A stretch of DNA of 55,515 bases from Desulfocapsa sp. GTDB lineage: Bacteria > Desulfobacterota > Desulfobulbia > Desulfobulbales > Desulfocapsaceae. The DNA lies in NCBI GenBank assembly GCA_013426795.1, contig JACDZF010000002.1, positions 1 to 55,515 of the forward strand. The letters are read 5' to 3'. Below the pieces are notes generated by a model. The model was not told the DNA's origin. It ran no database searches and saw only the letters and a program-made list of their open reading frames with translations. The position numbers and the translations under genes are program-made. Shown here in pieces: positions 1 through 8,554 of the stretch (positions within the stretch are counted from its first letter, which is position 1; the number at the start of each line of letters is the position of its first letter).

Positions 1-1
1 C

Positions 2-1078
2 TTTACAACCGGAAATCGTGTTGACCTGCTGATAAACGCCGATCGTACCTACACTGAGATGCTTGCCGCGATTGCGGATGCCACTTCCTATGTTCTTGTG
101 CAATTTTATATCATCAAAGATGGCGTGATCGGGCAGCGTCTCATCCAGGCGCTGATCGACAAGGCACGGGTCGGGGTCAAGGTCTATTTTCTCTACGATG
201 AAATCGGCTGTTTGCAGCTGTCTTAAGCCTTTTTAGAAAAATTGGTCAGTGAGTCGGTACAGGTTTCTGGTTTTAAAACAACCCAGGGCAGGCGAAATCG
301 CTTTCAAATCAATTTTCGCAATCATCGAAAGCTGCTTGTCGTTGACGGGCGGATCGGTTTCATCGGCGGCCATAACTTGGCCGACGAGTATCTGCACTAC
401 CGTGATACCCATTTACGAATTGAAGGGCCTGCCACCCAACAGATGCAGCTCAGTTTTATGAAGGACTGGTTCTGGGCGACCCGCCAGATCCTTGAGGTAA
501 ACAAAGTCATCGAGCCGCACCCTTCAGACCTACAGAGTGTGGCAGTAGTGAACACTGGCCCAGCCGACTGCAAGGCGGCCTGCAGCGCCTTGTTTGCCAC
601 CATGATTCATTCGGCGAAGCACCGCCTGTGGCTGACCAGCCCCTATTTTGTACCGGATGATGTAACGGTTCGTGCCCTTGAGGCAGCAGCCATCTGCGGC
701 GTCGATGTTCGGCTTCTGCTGCCGGGGAAAGCTGATCATCTTTTTGTCGAACTCGCCTCATACACCTACTATGCCCAATTGATCCGATGTGGTGTGAAAA
801 TTTTCCGCTACCAGGTTAAATTTCTTCATCAGAAAGTTGTGCTGGTGGACTGGATTCTGTCTGGGGTCGGCACCGTAAATCTTGACAATCGCTCTCTTTA
901 TCTTAATTTTGAGGCGACAGCTCTTATCGCTGACAAAGGATTTGCGGCACAGGTCGAGGCCATGCTCCAGGCTGACTTCGAGGAAAGTGAACCTGTCAGG
1001 CAGGATCATTTGAATACGAAGCCGTTTTACTTGCAGGTGGCCGCCAGGGTCGCGCGCCTGGCATCGCCCCTGTTATGA
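2..1078 (+). pseudogene. cardiolipin synthase-like phospholipase D, interrupted by a stop codon and cut by the window edge
   Basis: One reading frame runs from the left edge to 1078 and encodes a PLD-superfamily cardiolipin synthase, a membrane enzyme that condenses phosphatidyl groups into cardiolipin. Both HKD motifs are visible: NHRKLLVVDG near 330-360 and LHQKVVLVD near 820-850, each followed by family-typical residues (FIGGHNLADEY; NLDNRSLYLNFE). The frame is broken by TAA at 224-226, just after YFLYDEIGC, a conserved stretch upstream of the first HKD motif. An open frame resumes at 242 (TTG) and keeps both catalytic motifs, but it would lack the N-terminal part. The true start lies left of the window. 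Either the gene is a recent pseudogene or the base is a sequence error; TAA is not known to be recoded as Sec or Pyl. Two envelope hydrolase genes follow on the same strand. Confidence 0.8.
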
Positions 1079-1145
1079 GCGTACGGTCTGATTCTTCAAG
1101 GATCTTCAACAATAAGAATCATATGTGGTGGAGAAGTTGATCAAG

Positions 1146-2198
1146 ATGAGTATGAAAATGAAATGGTTCTTGATTGGTGGCTGCATTCTCCTGTTGCTTG
1201 GTTTTTATCAGGTCTTGACAGCTCTTGCTCCTGAACAGGAGAAAATGTTCCGGAGTCAGGTGCGTGATACGGTAAAAGAGAAATTCCCGGAGCAGGCAGA
1301 GAACTACTCAAAAACCATTGGTCTTTTCCCTTTCGGTGGAACGCAGGGAGGGCTGAGAGAAGAAAAGCAGGGGCAACCCGCCGTGGTCCTGGTCCACGGC
1401 CTGGATGATCCCGGCATAGTATGGCAGAATCTGGCACCAGCACTGTTACATGAAGGGTATCGCGTCTGGCATCTGGAATATCCAAACGATCAGCCGATAG
1501 TCGAGTCGACAATGCTGTTTTTTGAAGAACTTAAAAAACTACGCCGCCTTGGAGTCGATCACATCGCCATTGTGGCCCACTCCATGGGCGGGCTGGTCTC
1601 CCGTGAACTGCTGACAAGCAGTGCCATTGACTATGGCCATTTTGTGCAGCAGCAGCTGGCACCGCGGGTTGAAAAACTTATCATGGTTGGAACCCCGAAC
1701 CATGGTTCACAAATGGCACGTTTCATACTCTTTACCGAGGTTCGAGATCATCTGGACCGGTTGCTCAAGGGACAGGCAAGCGGACTCGGGTTCGTTCTCG
1801 ATGGTGCAGGGGAGGCAAAAATTGATCTGCTTCCGGGGAGTCTTTTCCTGACCAGGTTGAATGGTCGCCCACATCCAGCAGGGGTGAAAATGTTTATTAT
1901 TGCCGGTATTACGGCGCCATGGAGTGAGACTCAGATCAATGATTGGCTCAACAGTCTCGATGAAAAAGTACGGCGAGACAGTTCTCAAGAGATAGAGAAA
2001 ATAAGCAGTGCTCTGAAATCAATGTCTGATGGATTGGGGGATGGTCTGGTCACTGTTGAATCGGCTCGTCTTGAGAATGTCCCCTTGAGCACAGTCTCCG
2101 GAACGCATCTGTCGATGATTCGCAATATTGCCATGGACAGCGATCGTGTTCCGCCCGCTGTGCCGATAATAGTCAACCAACTAAAAAATGAACAGTGA
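1146..2198 (+). CDS. membrane-anchored alpha/beta hydrolase (lipase/PGAP1-like)
   Basis: A lipase-like serine hydrolase. The N-terminus has a single hydrophobic segment after a short basic start (KWFLIGGCILLLLGFYQ), so it is probably anchored in the inner membrane facing the periplasm. The oxyanion-hole strand VLVHGLDD is near residue 80, the nucleophile elbow AHSMGG near 145, and a GDGLVTVESA (candidate acid) followed by GTHLSM (candidate His) near the C-terminus, the order expected for the lipase/PGAP1 fold. ATG 1146 was chosen because GGTGGAG at 1127-1133 gives a ribosome site; a GTG at 1125 in frame is an alternative. The substrate is unknown; an ester or lipid is inferred from the fold and from the preceding cardiolipin synthase remnant. 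Confidence 0.8.
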   Translation: MSMKMKWFLIGGCILLLLGFYQVLTALAPEQEKMFRSQVRDTVKEKFPEQAENYSKTIGLFPFGGTQGGLREEKQGQPAVVLVHGLDDPGIVWQNLAPALLHEGYRVWHLEYPNDQPIVESTMLFFEELKKLRRLGVDHIAIVAHSMGGLVSRELLTSSAIDYGHFVQQQLAPRVEKLIMVGTPNHGSQMARFILFTEVRDHLDRLLKGQASGLGFVLDGAGEAKIDLLPGSLFLTRLNGRPHPAGVKMFIIAGITAPWSETQINDWLNSLDEKVRRDSSQEIEKISSALKSMSDGLGDGLVTVESARLENVPLSTVSGTHLSMIRNIAMDSDRVPPAVPIIVNQLKNEQ

Positions 2199-2308
2199 GT
2201 ACCATACGAAGAAGAGACAGTCAGCCCACGGGAATCCGTGCCAAGAGAGTTCGCAAGCTTTGCATAACTCTTTAAGAGATCATCTCCGCAACAAGGGAAA
2301 CAAACACT

Positions 2309-3511
2309 ATGTCACCACTCTTGAAGAGTCGATTACTTCTCGCAACAGCCGTCGTTGCAGTAATTATTGTCGCGGCAGTGGCCTTCTTCTATCGACCGAC
2401 CCGTCTCGCTCTGGAGCGGGCGGAGTCTTTACAGTTCCAGAGAATGCAGGTAACCAGGCTGGCCGATGAGGGTGGCTACCGTTTCTTCTTTATTACCAAT
2501 CGTGGGCAAGCGACCATGTCGGGTGAGCCTCTGAAGGATCTTGTCTCCAATCAACGTGTCGACTCTCTCCAGTTTGGCCTGTTCGATACCCAGATCAAGT
2601 TATCAATGGGTCTGGGTAAGCTTATAAATCCCACCGACTGGTTTCAAAACGAGGAGATTCAACTGAACAATGTCGAACTGCTTCACCAGGATACATTTGT
2701 GAAACAGCTACGCGATCAGGTGGACCGCTCGCCCTATAGATCTGTCCTGATCAAGATAAATGGTTTCAGGGAACGATTTCCTTCCGCACTGCGCAAGACG
2801 GCATTTTTAAGTTATGTCCTGGACATAGATTCACCGGTTGTGGTTTTCGACTGGCCGGGAGATCAGGGGGCCAATCCCATAGGATACCGTCGGGCGCAAA
2901 ATGTGGCGAATGCCTCCGGGGTACAACTCGCCCAGGCAATACGAATCATAATAGAGGAGGTTGAACCTGACAAAATCTGGCTGGTTGCCAACAGTATGGG
3001 AGCGCAGGTTGTGGTCACCACGTTCAGCGCACTCTATCGGGATAGAGATTTGGCAGAAATACCGAAAAAGATAGAAAGTGTGGTGTTGACCGCACCCGAT
3101 GTCGACAAGGGACAGTTTAATGACCAGTTTAAAAAAGAAACAGCAGCTCTATCGAACAATCTCATCGTCTACGTTTCTTCCAATGATCGTGCGCTGCTGA
3201 TGAGCAGAATACTGAACCGTGGCAGACGGTTGGGCGAAAGTACTCTGAACATCGACAACCCGGATCAGACCCAGGAGGCTGCTGAACTCTATGATCTGGT
3301 TGTGCCGGATGAGCAACTTGTCACGCTTGTTGACGTTACGCCGATTAATCGAACCAGAAATTTTCATAACTTCAGCCTGGAGACACCGGAATTTTTCGAT
3401 GATCTCTATCTTCGCCTGGTCAATGATGGAATTATGCCGCACAGTCGCCCGGAGCATGAGGTGAAAGGAGCTGATGGCCGTTCCTACCGGATTTTGACAC
3501 GGGGGCAATGA
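2309..3511 (+). CDS. DUF900-type alpha/beta hydrolase, membrane-anchored
   Basis: A 400-residue protein with an N-terminal transmembrane segment (residues ~8-27) and a DUF900-like hydrolase domain. Family features are FFFITNRG near residue 70, FRERFPSALRKTA near 160, VVVFDWPGDQG near 185 and the nucleophile elbow ANSMGAQV near 230. The usual HGYN box is replaced by KINGF, so the oxyanion-site histidine is missing, which makes catalysis uncertain. ATG 2309 is preceded by AAGGGAA at 2293-2299. The gene follows the lipase with a 110-bp gap on the same strand. The leader and first ~15 codons are duplicated, with a destroyed start codon, at 16012-16133. The family is described as largely uncharacterised envelope hydrolases. 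Confidence 0.75.
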   Translation: MSPLLKSRLLLATAVVAVIIVAAVAFFYRPTRLALERAESLQFQRMQVTRLADEGGYRFFFITNRGQATMSGEPLKDLVSNQRVDSLQFGLFDTQIKLSMGLGKLINPTDWFQNEEIQLNNVELLHQDTFVKQLRDQVDRSPYRSVLIKINGFRERFPSALRKTAFLSYVLDIDSPVVVFDWPGDQGANPIGYRRAQNVANASGVQLAQAIRIIIEEVEPDKIWLVANSMGAQVVVTTFSALYRDRDLAEIPKKIESVVLTAPDVDKGQFNDQFKKETAALSNNLIVYVSSNDRALLMSRILNRGRRLGESTLNIDNPDQTQEAAELYDLVVPDEQLVTLVDVTPINRTRNFHNFSLETPEFFDDLYLRLVNDGIMPHSRPEHEVKGADGRSYRILTRGQ

Positions 3512-3565
3512 ACGGGAAACAAACCGGGGGTTCAGTGTAATGCTTCTTGAGGGGAGTGCAAGGGA

Positions 3566-3994
3566 CTAATAAAGGAGCAGCAAAATACCGGAAACACCAA
3601 TTAACACAAGAATGATTGCGACAACCACCGTAAACGACATGTGTTCTTCGTAACTATACTGATCCGATCGGATTTGCCGGATACTCTGCCTGTGCATACG
3701 AATTCCTGCCACCAGCCCAATTATGCCAAGAATCATGAAACTTATGCCGAATATCAGGGGCGCATTTAACCTGACGAGCATTCTTCCAGCGTGCGAGGCG
3801 TTATACTCTGCTTCATAAAGTTCATACGCTTGAGCGATGGCAAACCCGAAGCCGATCAGGGAAATAGCGGTGCGAGTCCAGGCCATAAGCGTCCGGGCGG
3901 CAGCATCGCGGGTACGCATTTTAGCGAGCTCATTGGTCAAATTGTGTTTATTATCGGTCTGACTCATGGAATTATTGCTCTGGGGAATTATCAT
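3566..3994 (-). CDS. DUF202 small membrane protein
   Basis: A 142-residue membrane protein of the DUF202/YidH type. The family signature is visible as RTLMAWTRTAISLIGFGFAI around residues 35-55, followed by two further hydrophobic segments (residues ~78-98 and ~122-142), giving three transmembrane helices and a charged cytosolic loop between the second and third. The length matches the family. The function of DUF202 is not established. It is convergent with the preceding hydrolase gene. A second in-frame ATG at 3967 (MSQTDNKHN) is a possible alternative start; neither start has a strong ribosome site. Confidence 0.75.
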   Translation of the reverse strand: MIIPQSNNSMSQTDNKHNLTNELAKMRTRDAAARTLMAWTRTAISLIGFGFAIAQAYELYEAEYNASHAGRMLVRLNAPLIFGISFMILGIIGLVAGIRMHRQSIRQIRSDQYSYEEHMSFTVVVAIILVLIGVSGILLLLY

Positions 3995-4419
3995 TTAAAG
4001 TGCCAAGCTGCATGCCTAAACAACGTATGGTTAGAATAATTTCTCACATGATGTGTCGCGCTGATACCGACTTCACCATCAAACTGCCTTTCTTGTGCAA
4101 ACGAACTGCTTGCTAACGCAATTCATACTGTGTGCGTTGATTATGCCTTCACCCATTGAAGTGGTCAAGTAAAAATGGACACTTTTCTCAGGCCGCTTTG
4201 TTCAAAGTCATCATTTTTTCAAAGTCTTTTAAACTGATGGCATCCCAAAATGAAAGATCTCACCGTTGCCAAGTTCGTAAAAACCTCAATTCTTGATGGA
4301 TAAGTAAAAAACTTCATAATGGAGGCGTGCAATTTTTCTATTATTTCTGAGTATATGCGGTACGTCGGAATGATATAAAAATTGCAGCTACGACAAAAGG
4401 AAGAGTTTTTACGACGCCA
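3995..4419. other. gene-poor interval with transposase remnant
   Basis: No intact gene is seen in these 425 bases. The middle part (4161-4259) carries the C-terminal scrap of a transposase on the minus strand, listed separately. The flanks are AT-rich. A short inverted pair, CGTAAAAACCTC near 4275 and GAGTTTTTACG near 4404, brackets the stretch next to the DUF362 gene and could be the scar of an element. Confidence 0.5.
4161..4259 (-). mobile_element. insertion sequence remnant, transposase C-terminus only
   Basis: On the minus strand, positions 4259-4188 read as 23 codons plus TGA (DLSFWDAISLKD, then FEKMMTLNKAA), followed by TGTCCATTTTTACTTGACCAC at 4182-4162. A helical transposase C-terminus followed closely by an AT-rich end is typical of a truncated IS. 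Upstream of the first codon the frame ends at a stop, so only this tail survives. The family is not assigned with confidence; recognition rests on general resemblance. Confidence 0.35.
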
Positions 4420-5781
4420 TTACAGTTTATATTTTGGCACTCGCCGGGCATCTTTGGTCAACCACTCACGCTTTTCTGGTGATACCGCAAATGGCGAGTC
4501 CTTTTCATCAAAGACCAGGTTGAGGTTATTCGGATCTGAAATACCGAGACCCAGTTCCCTGGCACGCTGAATAACGACCCAGTCCCAGTTGCTAAACTCC
4601 TCATCGCAAAGCTTGGGATCGGTTCCCCTGAATAGATTCCTTTCTTCAGGCCATTTCAGATCTTTGATAAGACCCTTCAATGCCTCAACCCAACCTGTGG
4701 GTTGCGGTTCATAATGCCCTAGCAAGCCATCCGGGGCCAAAAGCGTGCCGTAGCGCAATATAGCCAGGCCGAGAACATCGGCGGCGATGATATCATTGGC
4801 TGCTAAAACCATGTTGGTGTGGCAAAAGGGGTGATCCGTCCCGTCTGGCCCACCGGTCAGAATGATTTGCGTGGCGTCGGCGACGCACAATCTTTCCTTT
4901 TTTATATGAACCAGGTGCAAGTCAGCTATGAGTTCAGTGTATAACGGCTCCGTTCGGATCGGATCGTGCTTGCTCAGGTCGTTTAAGAGATGCCGATTGT
5001 TTTTAAGATAATTTAACTGGTGCATCCAGACGCGGTCATCCGGACGCATGATCCCAACCCAGTTTTTAATCGCCATTGTGTATTGAGACCAGATATGGGT
5101 CGATAACCGGAACACGTTGATGATATGATCCGCTTTGTCCAGCAGCTTCGGAACATAGAATCCGGGTATCGGCTCCTTAAGCTTTCGATCGAACAGGCGC
5201 GGCAGGTACTTTCTGATCGCCGTGCCCCCGCCAAGCTTATCGGCACCTTTTAATTGCCGGCGGAGCCATTGGGCGGAAAGATTGGTTCTTTTTGCAGGAT
5301 TTTCATCATCTTCTGCCAAAAACTCATGCCTGCGCCAGCCGTCCTCACGAAAGGTCGTGATGTGAATGCGATCCCTGGCATCCATCTCATCACCGACATT
5401 GGCAACAGCTTCATAAATTCCAGCTTTTTTGAACGATTTGATGGTGTGGTCTTTATCCAACCCTGCGAAACTCCCGGTTTTCCAATGTTTTGTCATTGTG
5501 TGCTCAAAACCCATTTCATCGGCCACATATACCTTGGCTGCACCACGTTCGAGGCACATCCGGACCAACTCGGCACAGGATATCGGGCTCGCAGTAAAGG
5601 GAAACAGCCCGGCAGAATTGAGGGCAGGCTTGATGACAACAGTTTGTCCCGGCTCCAGCCAATCCATTCCCCCGGTCAACTCAACAACCCGGCGGATGGC
5701 TTCTCCGATCCGGGATGGATCTGCATTTTCTGCGATTGCTGCGGTGCCGTTCGGGGTCTTGCGGTCTTCCACTGCATTCAT
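4420..5781 (-). CDS. DUF362 domain protein
   Basis: A 453-residue DUF362 protein. Family blocks are the N-terminal GQTVVIKPALNSAG, SCAELVRMCLERGAAKVYVADE, the central PKLLDKADHIINVFRLSTH and IKNWVGIM, and the C-terminal VADATQIILTGGPDGT and NDIIAADVLGLAIL. Many DUF362 proteins carry C-terminal ferredoxin cysteines; none is visible here, so this is the Fe-S-free version. There is no signal peptide or membrane segment, so it is cytosolic. A perfect AAGGAGGT lies four to five bases before the ATG. The biochemical role of the family is not settled. The BASS-type transporter gene lies immediately upstream on the same strand (53-bp gap), so the two may be co-transcribed. Confidence 0.8.
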   Translation of the reverse strand: MNAVEDRKTPNGTAAIAENADPSRIGEAIRRVVELTGGMDWLEPGQTVVIKPALNSAGLFPFTASPISCAELVRMCLERGAAKVYVADEMGFEHTMTKHWKTGSFAGLDKDHTIKSFKKAGIYEAVANVGDEMDARDRIHITTFREDGWRRHEFLAEDDENPAKRTNLSAQWLRRQLKGADKLGGGTAIRKYLPRLFDRKLKEPIPGFYVPKLLDKADHIINVFRLSTHIWSQYTMAIKNWVGIMRPDDRVWMHQLNYLKNNRHLLNDLSKHDPIRTEPLYTELIADLHLVHIKKERLCVADATQIILTGGPDGTDHPFCHTNMVLAANDIIAADVLGLAILRYGTLLAPDGLLGHYEPQPTGWVEALKGLIKDLKWPEERNLFRGTDPKLCDEEFSNWDWVVIQRARELGLGISDPNNLNLVFDEKDSPFAVSPEKREWLTKDARRVPKYKL

Positions 5782-5834
5782 TGAGACCTCCTTCTCTGGT
5801 CAATCCAGGAGAATATAAGGGTTTTTTAGCTTGC

Positions 5835-6710
5835 TTACGCAATTGTCACAGTCTTGGCCATGTGCCGTCTGCACCAAATGCTATAGAAAATGCCGATGAC
5901 GGACCCCAGGAGCATATAGTTGATAATGGTGAAGATGACCAGCTGCCCGTAATCATACAAACCTGCAATAAAAAGGGCGAGCCCCACATTGCGGGCGATA
6001 CTGGCGATGGCTAGAATTGAACCAGTCTCCAGGGATGGACCTCCAAGCAAATGGCCGATCGCCAGTCCCCCACCTGCCATAGCAATAATCCCCAAGACAG
6101 GCATCCAGCCCAACAGCAGCATCGACCGGACATCAGCGACTGCAGCAAGCAAAACGATCAGCAACAGGGCCATAAGTCCAAACATGACGTCAGCGATCAC
6201 GCGTACAGGTTTGCCGATACGTTCGGCGGTGCCAGGGGCAAATCTTCTGATCAGCAGACCGATAAGCACCGGCAGAAAGGTGACTTCGCCGACCTGCAAG
6301 GCGACTTGGTAAATAGATACCCGTGCGGTTGGAAAGTCAAAGCAAGCATTAAAGATGCCCACAATAACCGGGGTGACTATCACCGCCAGCAAGGCCAGCG
6401 TTAATTGCAGGCTGGGGGCGTATGTCGTGTGTCCAGCAGCCATCTGGGTTCGCTTGTTCGTCAGCGGGGCGCCGGGAGCAGCAGCCAGCAGGGCAAGGCC
6501 GGTTGCCTGTTCAATCGACAGGTTGAACACCATGAGCAATACTGCCACCCACAAGGGGACCAAAACGACGACCGCCAGCAGGGAGCGGACCAGCAGTTCA
6601 CGTTGTCTCCACAGGGATATCAGATCCCGGATTGGATAGTTGATCCCTATCCCAAGCATGAGAGTGAAAATAGTTGCGGTAATAAAATACATGATGATCG
6701 AATTTTCCAT
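5835..6710 (-). CDS. BASS-family (bile acid:sodium symporter-like) permease
   Basis: A 291-residue polytopic membrane protein with about nine hydrophobic helices. It resembles the BASS/ACR3 superfamily: FTLMLGIGINYPIRDL near the N-terminus, ALLAAAPGAPLTNKR near residue 75, and a repeated core ending GSILAIASIARNVGLALFIAG. Members move organic anions, sulfated compounds or arsenite with cation coupling; the substrate here cannot be told. The start has AAGAGG five bases upstream. It sits between DUF1622 and DUF362 genes on the same strand with short gaps, suggesting one transcript. Confidence 0.65.
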   Translation of the reverse strand: MENSIIMYFITATIFTLMLGIGINYPIRDLISLWRQRELLVRSLLAVVVLVPLWVAVLLMVFNLSIEQATGLALLAAAPGAPLTNKRTQMAAGHTTYAPSLQLTLALLAVIVTPVIVGIFNACFDFPTARVSIYQVALQVGEVTFLPVLIGLLIRRFAPGTAERIGKPVRVIADVMFGLMALLLIVLLAAVADVRSMLLLGWMPVLGIIAMAGGGLAIGHLLGGPSLETGSILAIASIARNVGLALFIAGLYDYGQLVIFTIINYMLLGSVIGIFYSIWCRRHMAKTVTIA

Positions 6711-6754
6711 AATGTCCTCTTTCTACTCTTGTTTGATGGAGAGGTCAGGGGGCT

Positions 6755-7117
6755 TTAATCATGGCGCTTCACGTCCGACACTCTCCACCTCTGCCAGGGC
6801 CAATGGCCGGACACTTCAACTTCAATGAATAAATGAAGAAAGGACCGAATGGCCACCAGCATTCCTAAGGTTGCCAAGGAGGTATAGGAGAATTCCAATG
6901 TTACGGTGACAATGATATCGGCAATCAAGAGCAGATCAAGAGCCACCAGCAAGGAACGCCCAAACCCGGTGCGAAGTTGCCTATATGCGGCATTACGGTC
7001 CGTCGTCTTCAGGATTTGCTGAAAATAGCGGCCCCCGCATATTACACTGCCAATGAACAGGACGATTACAGCTGCTACCTCGAATGCTCGATAGGCGATT
7101 TCGAAAAATTCCTTCAT
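6755..7117 (-). CDS. DUF1622 membrane protein
   Basis: A roughly 120-residue membrane protein of the DUF1622 family. The motifs are a first helix VAAVIVLFIGSVICGGRYF, then FGRSLLVALDLLLIADIIVTV, a third helix LGMLVAIRSFLHLFIEVEV, and the terminal HWPWQRW. Three membrane helices are predicted. The start at 7117 (MKEFFEIAYR) is preferred because GAAGGA lies seven bases upstream; longer in-frame starts at 7138 and 7165 have no ribosome site. The function of the family is unknown. It stands 44 bp upstream of the BASS-type permease gene on the same strand. Confidence 0.75.
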   Translation of the reverse strand: MKEFFEIAYRAFEVAAVIVLFIGSVICGGRYFQQILKTTDRNAAYRQLRTGFGRSLLVALDLLLIADIIVTVTLEFSYTSLATLGMLVAIRSFLHLFIEVEVSGHWPWQRWRVSDVKRHD

Positions 7118-7192
7118 CTGGCTGTCCTTCGCCCCCATGGATGTTAGTAAAAAATAAGTCGTCAATGATCATGAAACGAGGCCACCTGGCTT

Positions 7193-8461
7193 TCACCCGT
7201 TCGCGGAAGCATCAAAAACGACCAAGTCATACCACCACAATTTTTCAAAGAAATGGCAGCCGTCCTTCGCACTCTGCTCATTGCGACCAGGGTCCCGATC
7301 AAGAATCTCACCAATAGTCCGCTGGCCATCGATGGCCTCAAACCATCGCTTCTCCTTATTATCAATGGCCAGGAAAAGGTCGGCATCGTTGTTGCTTTGA
7401 TTGAGGAGGACTGCGGCGGCCTGCGGCGGCACACGCTCTTCAACGCATAGCGCTTCATGCCGCCTGATAGGAACGAATTGCTGCCGGGGTCTGTCCTCCA
7501 GACGGAGAATATGATCATCTGCTGGTGCGTCGCTACGGGAGACAATAAGGCTGTGTCGCACCATGGTCCCGCGCAAGAGTTCCATCGCCGCATACTGCTC
7601 AGCAGGAGGAAGCCCGCTCAGCCGACCACCGTGAGGTGTTCCTGCAATCTTTCCGCACTTTGCCAGATAAGGCGCCTGAAAAAGCCAGCGATCGAAGGAC
7701 AGCCCCGCCTGTTCAATGAAATCAAAAAGCTGTGCAACCGTATAGGCACGATCTTGGGGATGCAGAAGAGCATCTGCCAGTCCGACCTTGGTCCGAAAGT
7801 CCGCCGCGCGTCCAAGCAGTGGTGCCAGAGGATGATCGGCTGGTATCGCCATCAGGGTGTTTGCCAGGTCGTTAATTTCCTGGTCGGTTATGCCAACATT
7901 CAAGCGCCGGCAGTACTCCTGCAGCATGTACACACCGGTCCGTCCATAGGCAGCATAGACCATCAGGTGCATGATACCGTCAGGCTTAAGTGTGTCACGC
8001 AGGGCCTGCAAACCGGTGTCGGGATCCGTCAGATGGTGCAGTACCCCGGTGCAGATCACCTTGTCGAACTTTTGCCCGAGTTCACCGACCTTTTCAAGCG
8101 CCATTTGGTGAACCTCCAGGTTGGTTAAATTATATCTCTGTTTTAACTCCTTGGTGTGTTGAATGCTCGTTGTGCTGATATCAATACAGACAACATGGGC
8201 AGCGGGCTGACGAAGGGCATGCCTGGCTGCTTGGGCGGTGCCGCAACCGGCGACGAGAATAGACAACTCTTCGCGGTAGGGCCTGGTCGGCCAGAATAGA
8301 TGATACTCTGCATGACGCCTTTGCGGGTCTTGCCAACGCTCTCGATACCCATCCAGATCCTGCACCGGAGGTGGGTAGGGATGGTGATCATAAAATGATT
8401 CCACCGCCCCAGCGTTATCCGCCGTCTTCTTATTGTGTGCAGGCCGAGTGTACATATACAT
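7193..8461 (-). CDS. class I SAM-dependent methyltransferase with C-terminal extension
   Basis: A 422-residue protein with an S-adenosylmethionine methyltransferase core. Motif I is ILVAGCGTAQAA near residues 67-78, an acidic residue ends strand 2 (VVCIDIS), and FDKVICTGVLHHLTDPDTGL is the motif IV/post region. A glycine- and proline-containing N-terminal patch FYDHHPYPPP precedes it, typical of a bacterial family fused to a C-terminal region of about 150 residues that here has a WFEAIDGQRTIGEILD block resembling a PqqD-like fold. The methyl acceptor is unknown. The start has only a weak ribosome site. The IS66 element is inserted about 90 bp upstream and may have separated the gene from its promoter. 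Confidence 0.75.
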   Translation of the reverse strand: MYMYTRPAHNKKTADNAGAVESFYDHHPYPPPVQDLDGYRERWQDPQRRHAEYHLFWPTRPYREELSILVAGCGTAQAARHALRQPAAHVVCIDISTTSIQHTKELKQRYNLTNLEVHQMALEKVGELGQKFDKVICTGVLHHLTDPDTGLQALRDTLKPDGIMHLMVYAAYGRTGVYMLQEYCRRLNVGITDQEINDLANTLMAIPADHPLAPLLGRAADFRTKVGLADALLHPQDRAYTVAQLFDFIEQAGLSFDRWLFQAPYLAKCGKIAGTPHGGRLSGLPPAEQYAAMELLRGTMVRHSLIVSRSDAPADDHILRLEDRPRQQFVPIRRHEALCVEERVPPQAAAVLLNQSNNDADLFLAIDNKEKRWFEAIDGQRTIGEILDRDPGRNEQSAKDGCHFFEKLWWYDLVVFDASANG

Positions 8462-8554
8462 GCCAATAAATAACCCAAATACTCTGAAATATTTTCCTTA
8501 ATAAGGTTTGTTTCCGCCGGACTTGTTTGTTCACGAAATTTTGGCTGAACCGTC

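Noticed and set aside
224-226. TAA in the cardiolipin synthase frame as recoded codon
   Set aside because: TAA is not known to encode Sec or Pyl; a nonsense mutation or sequence error is more likely.
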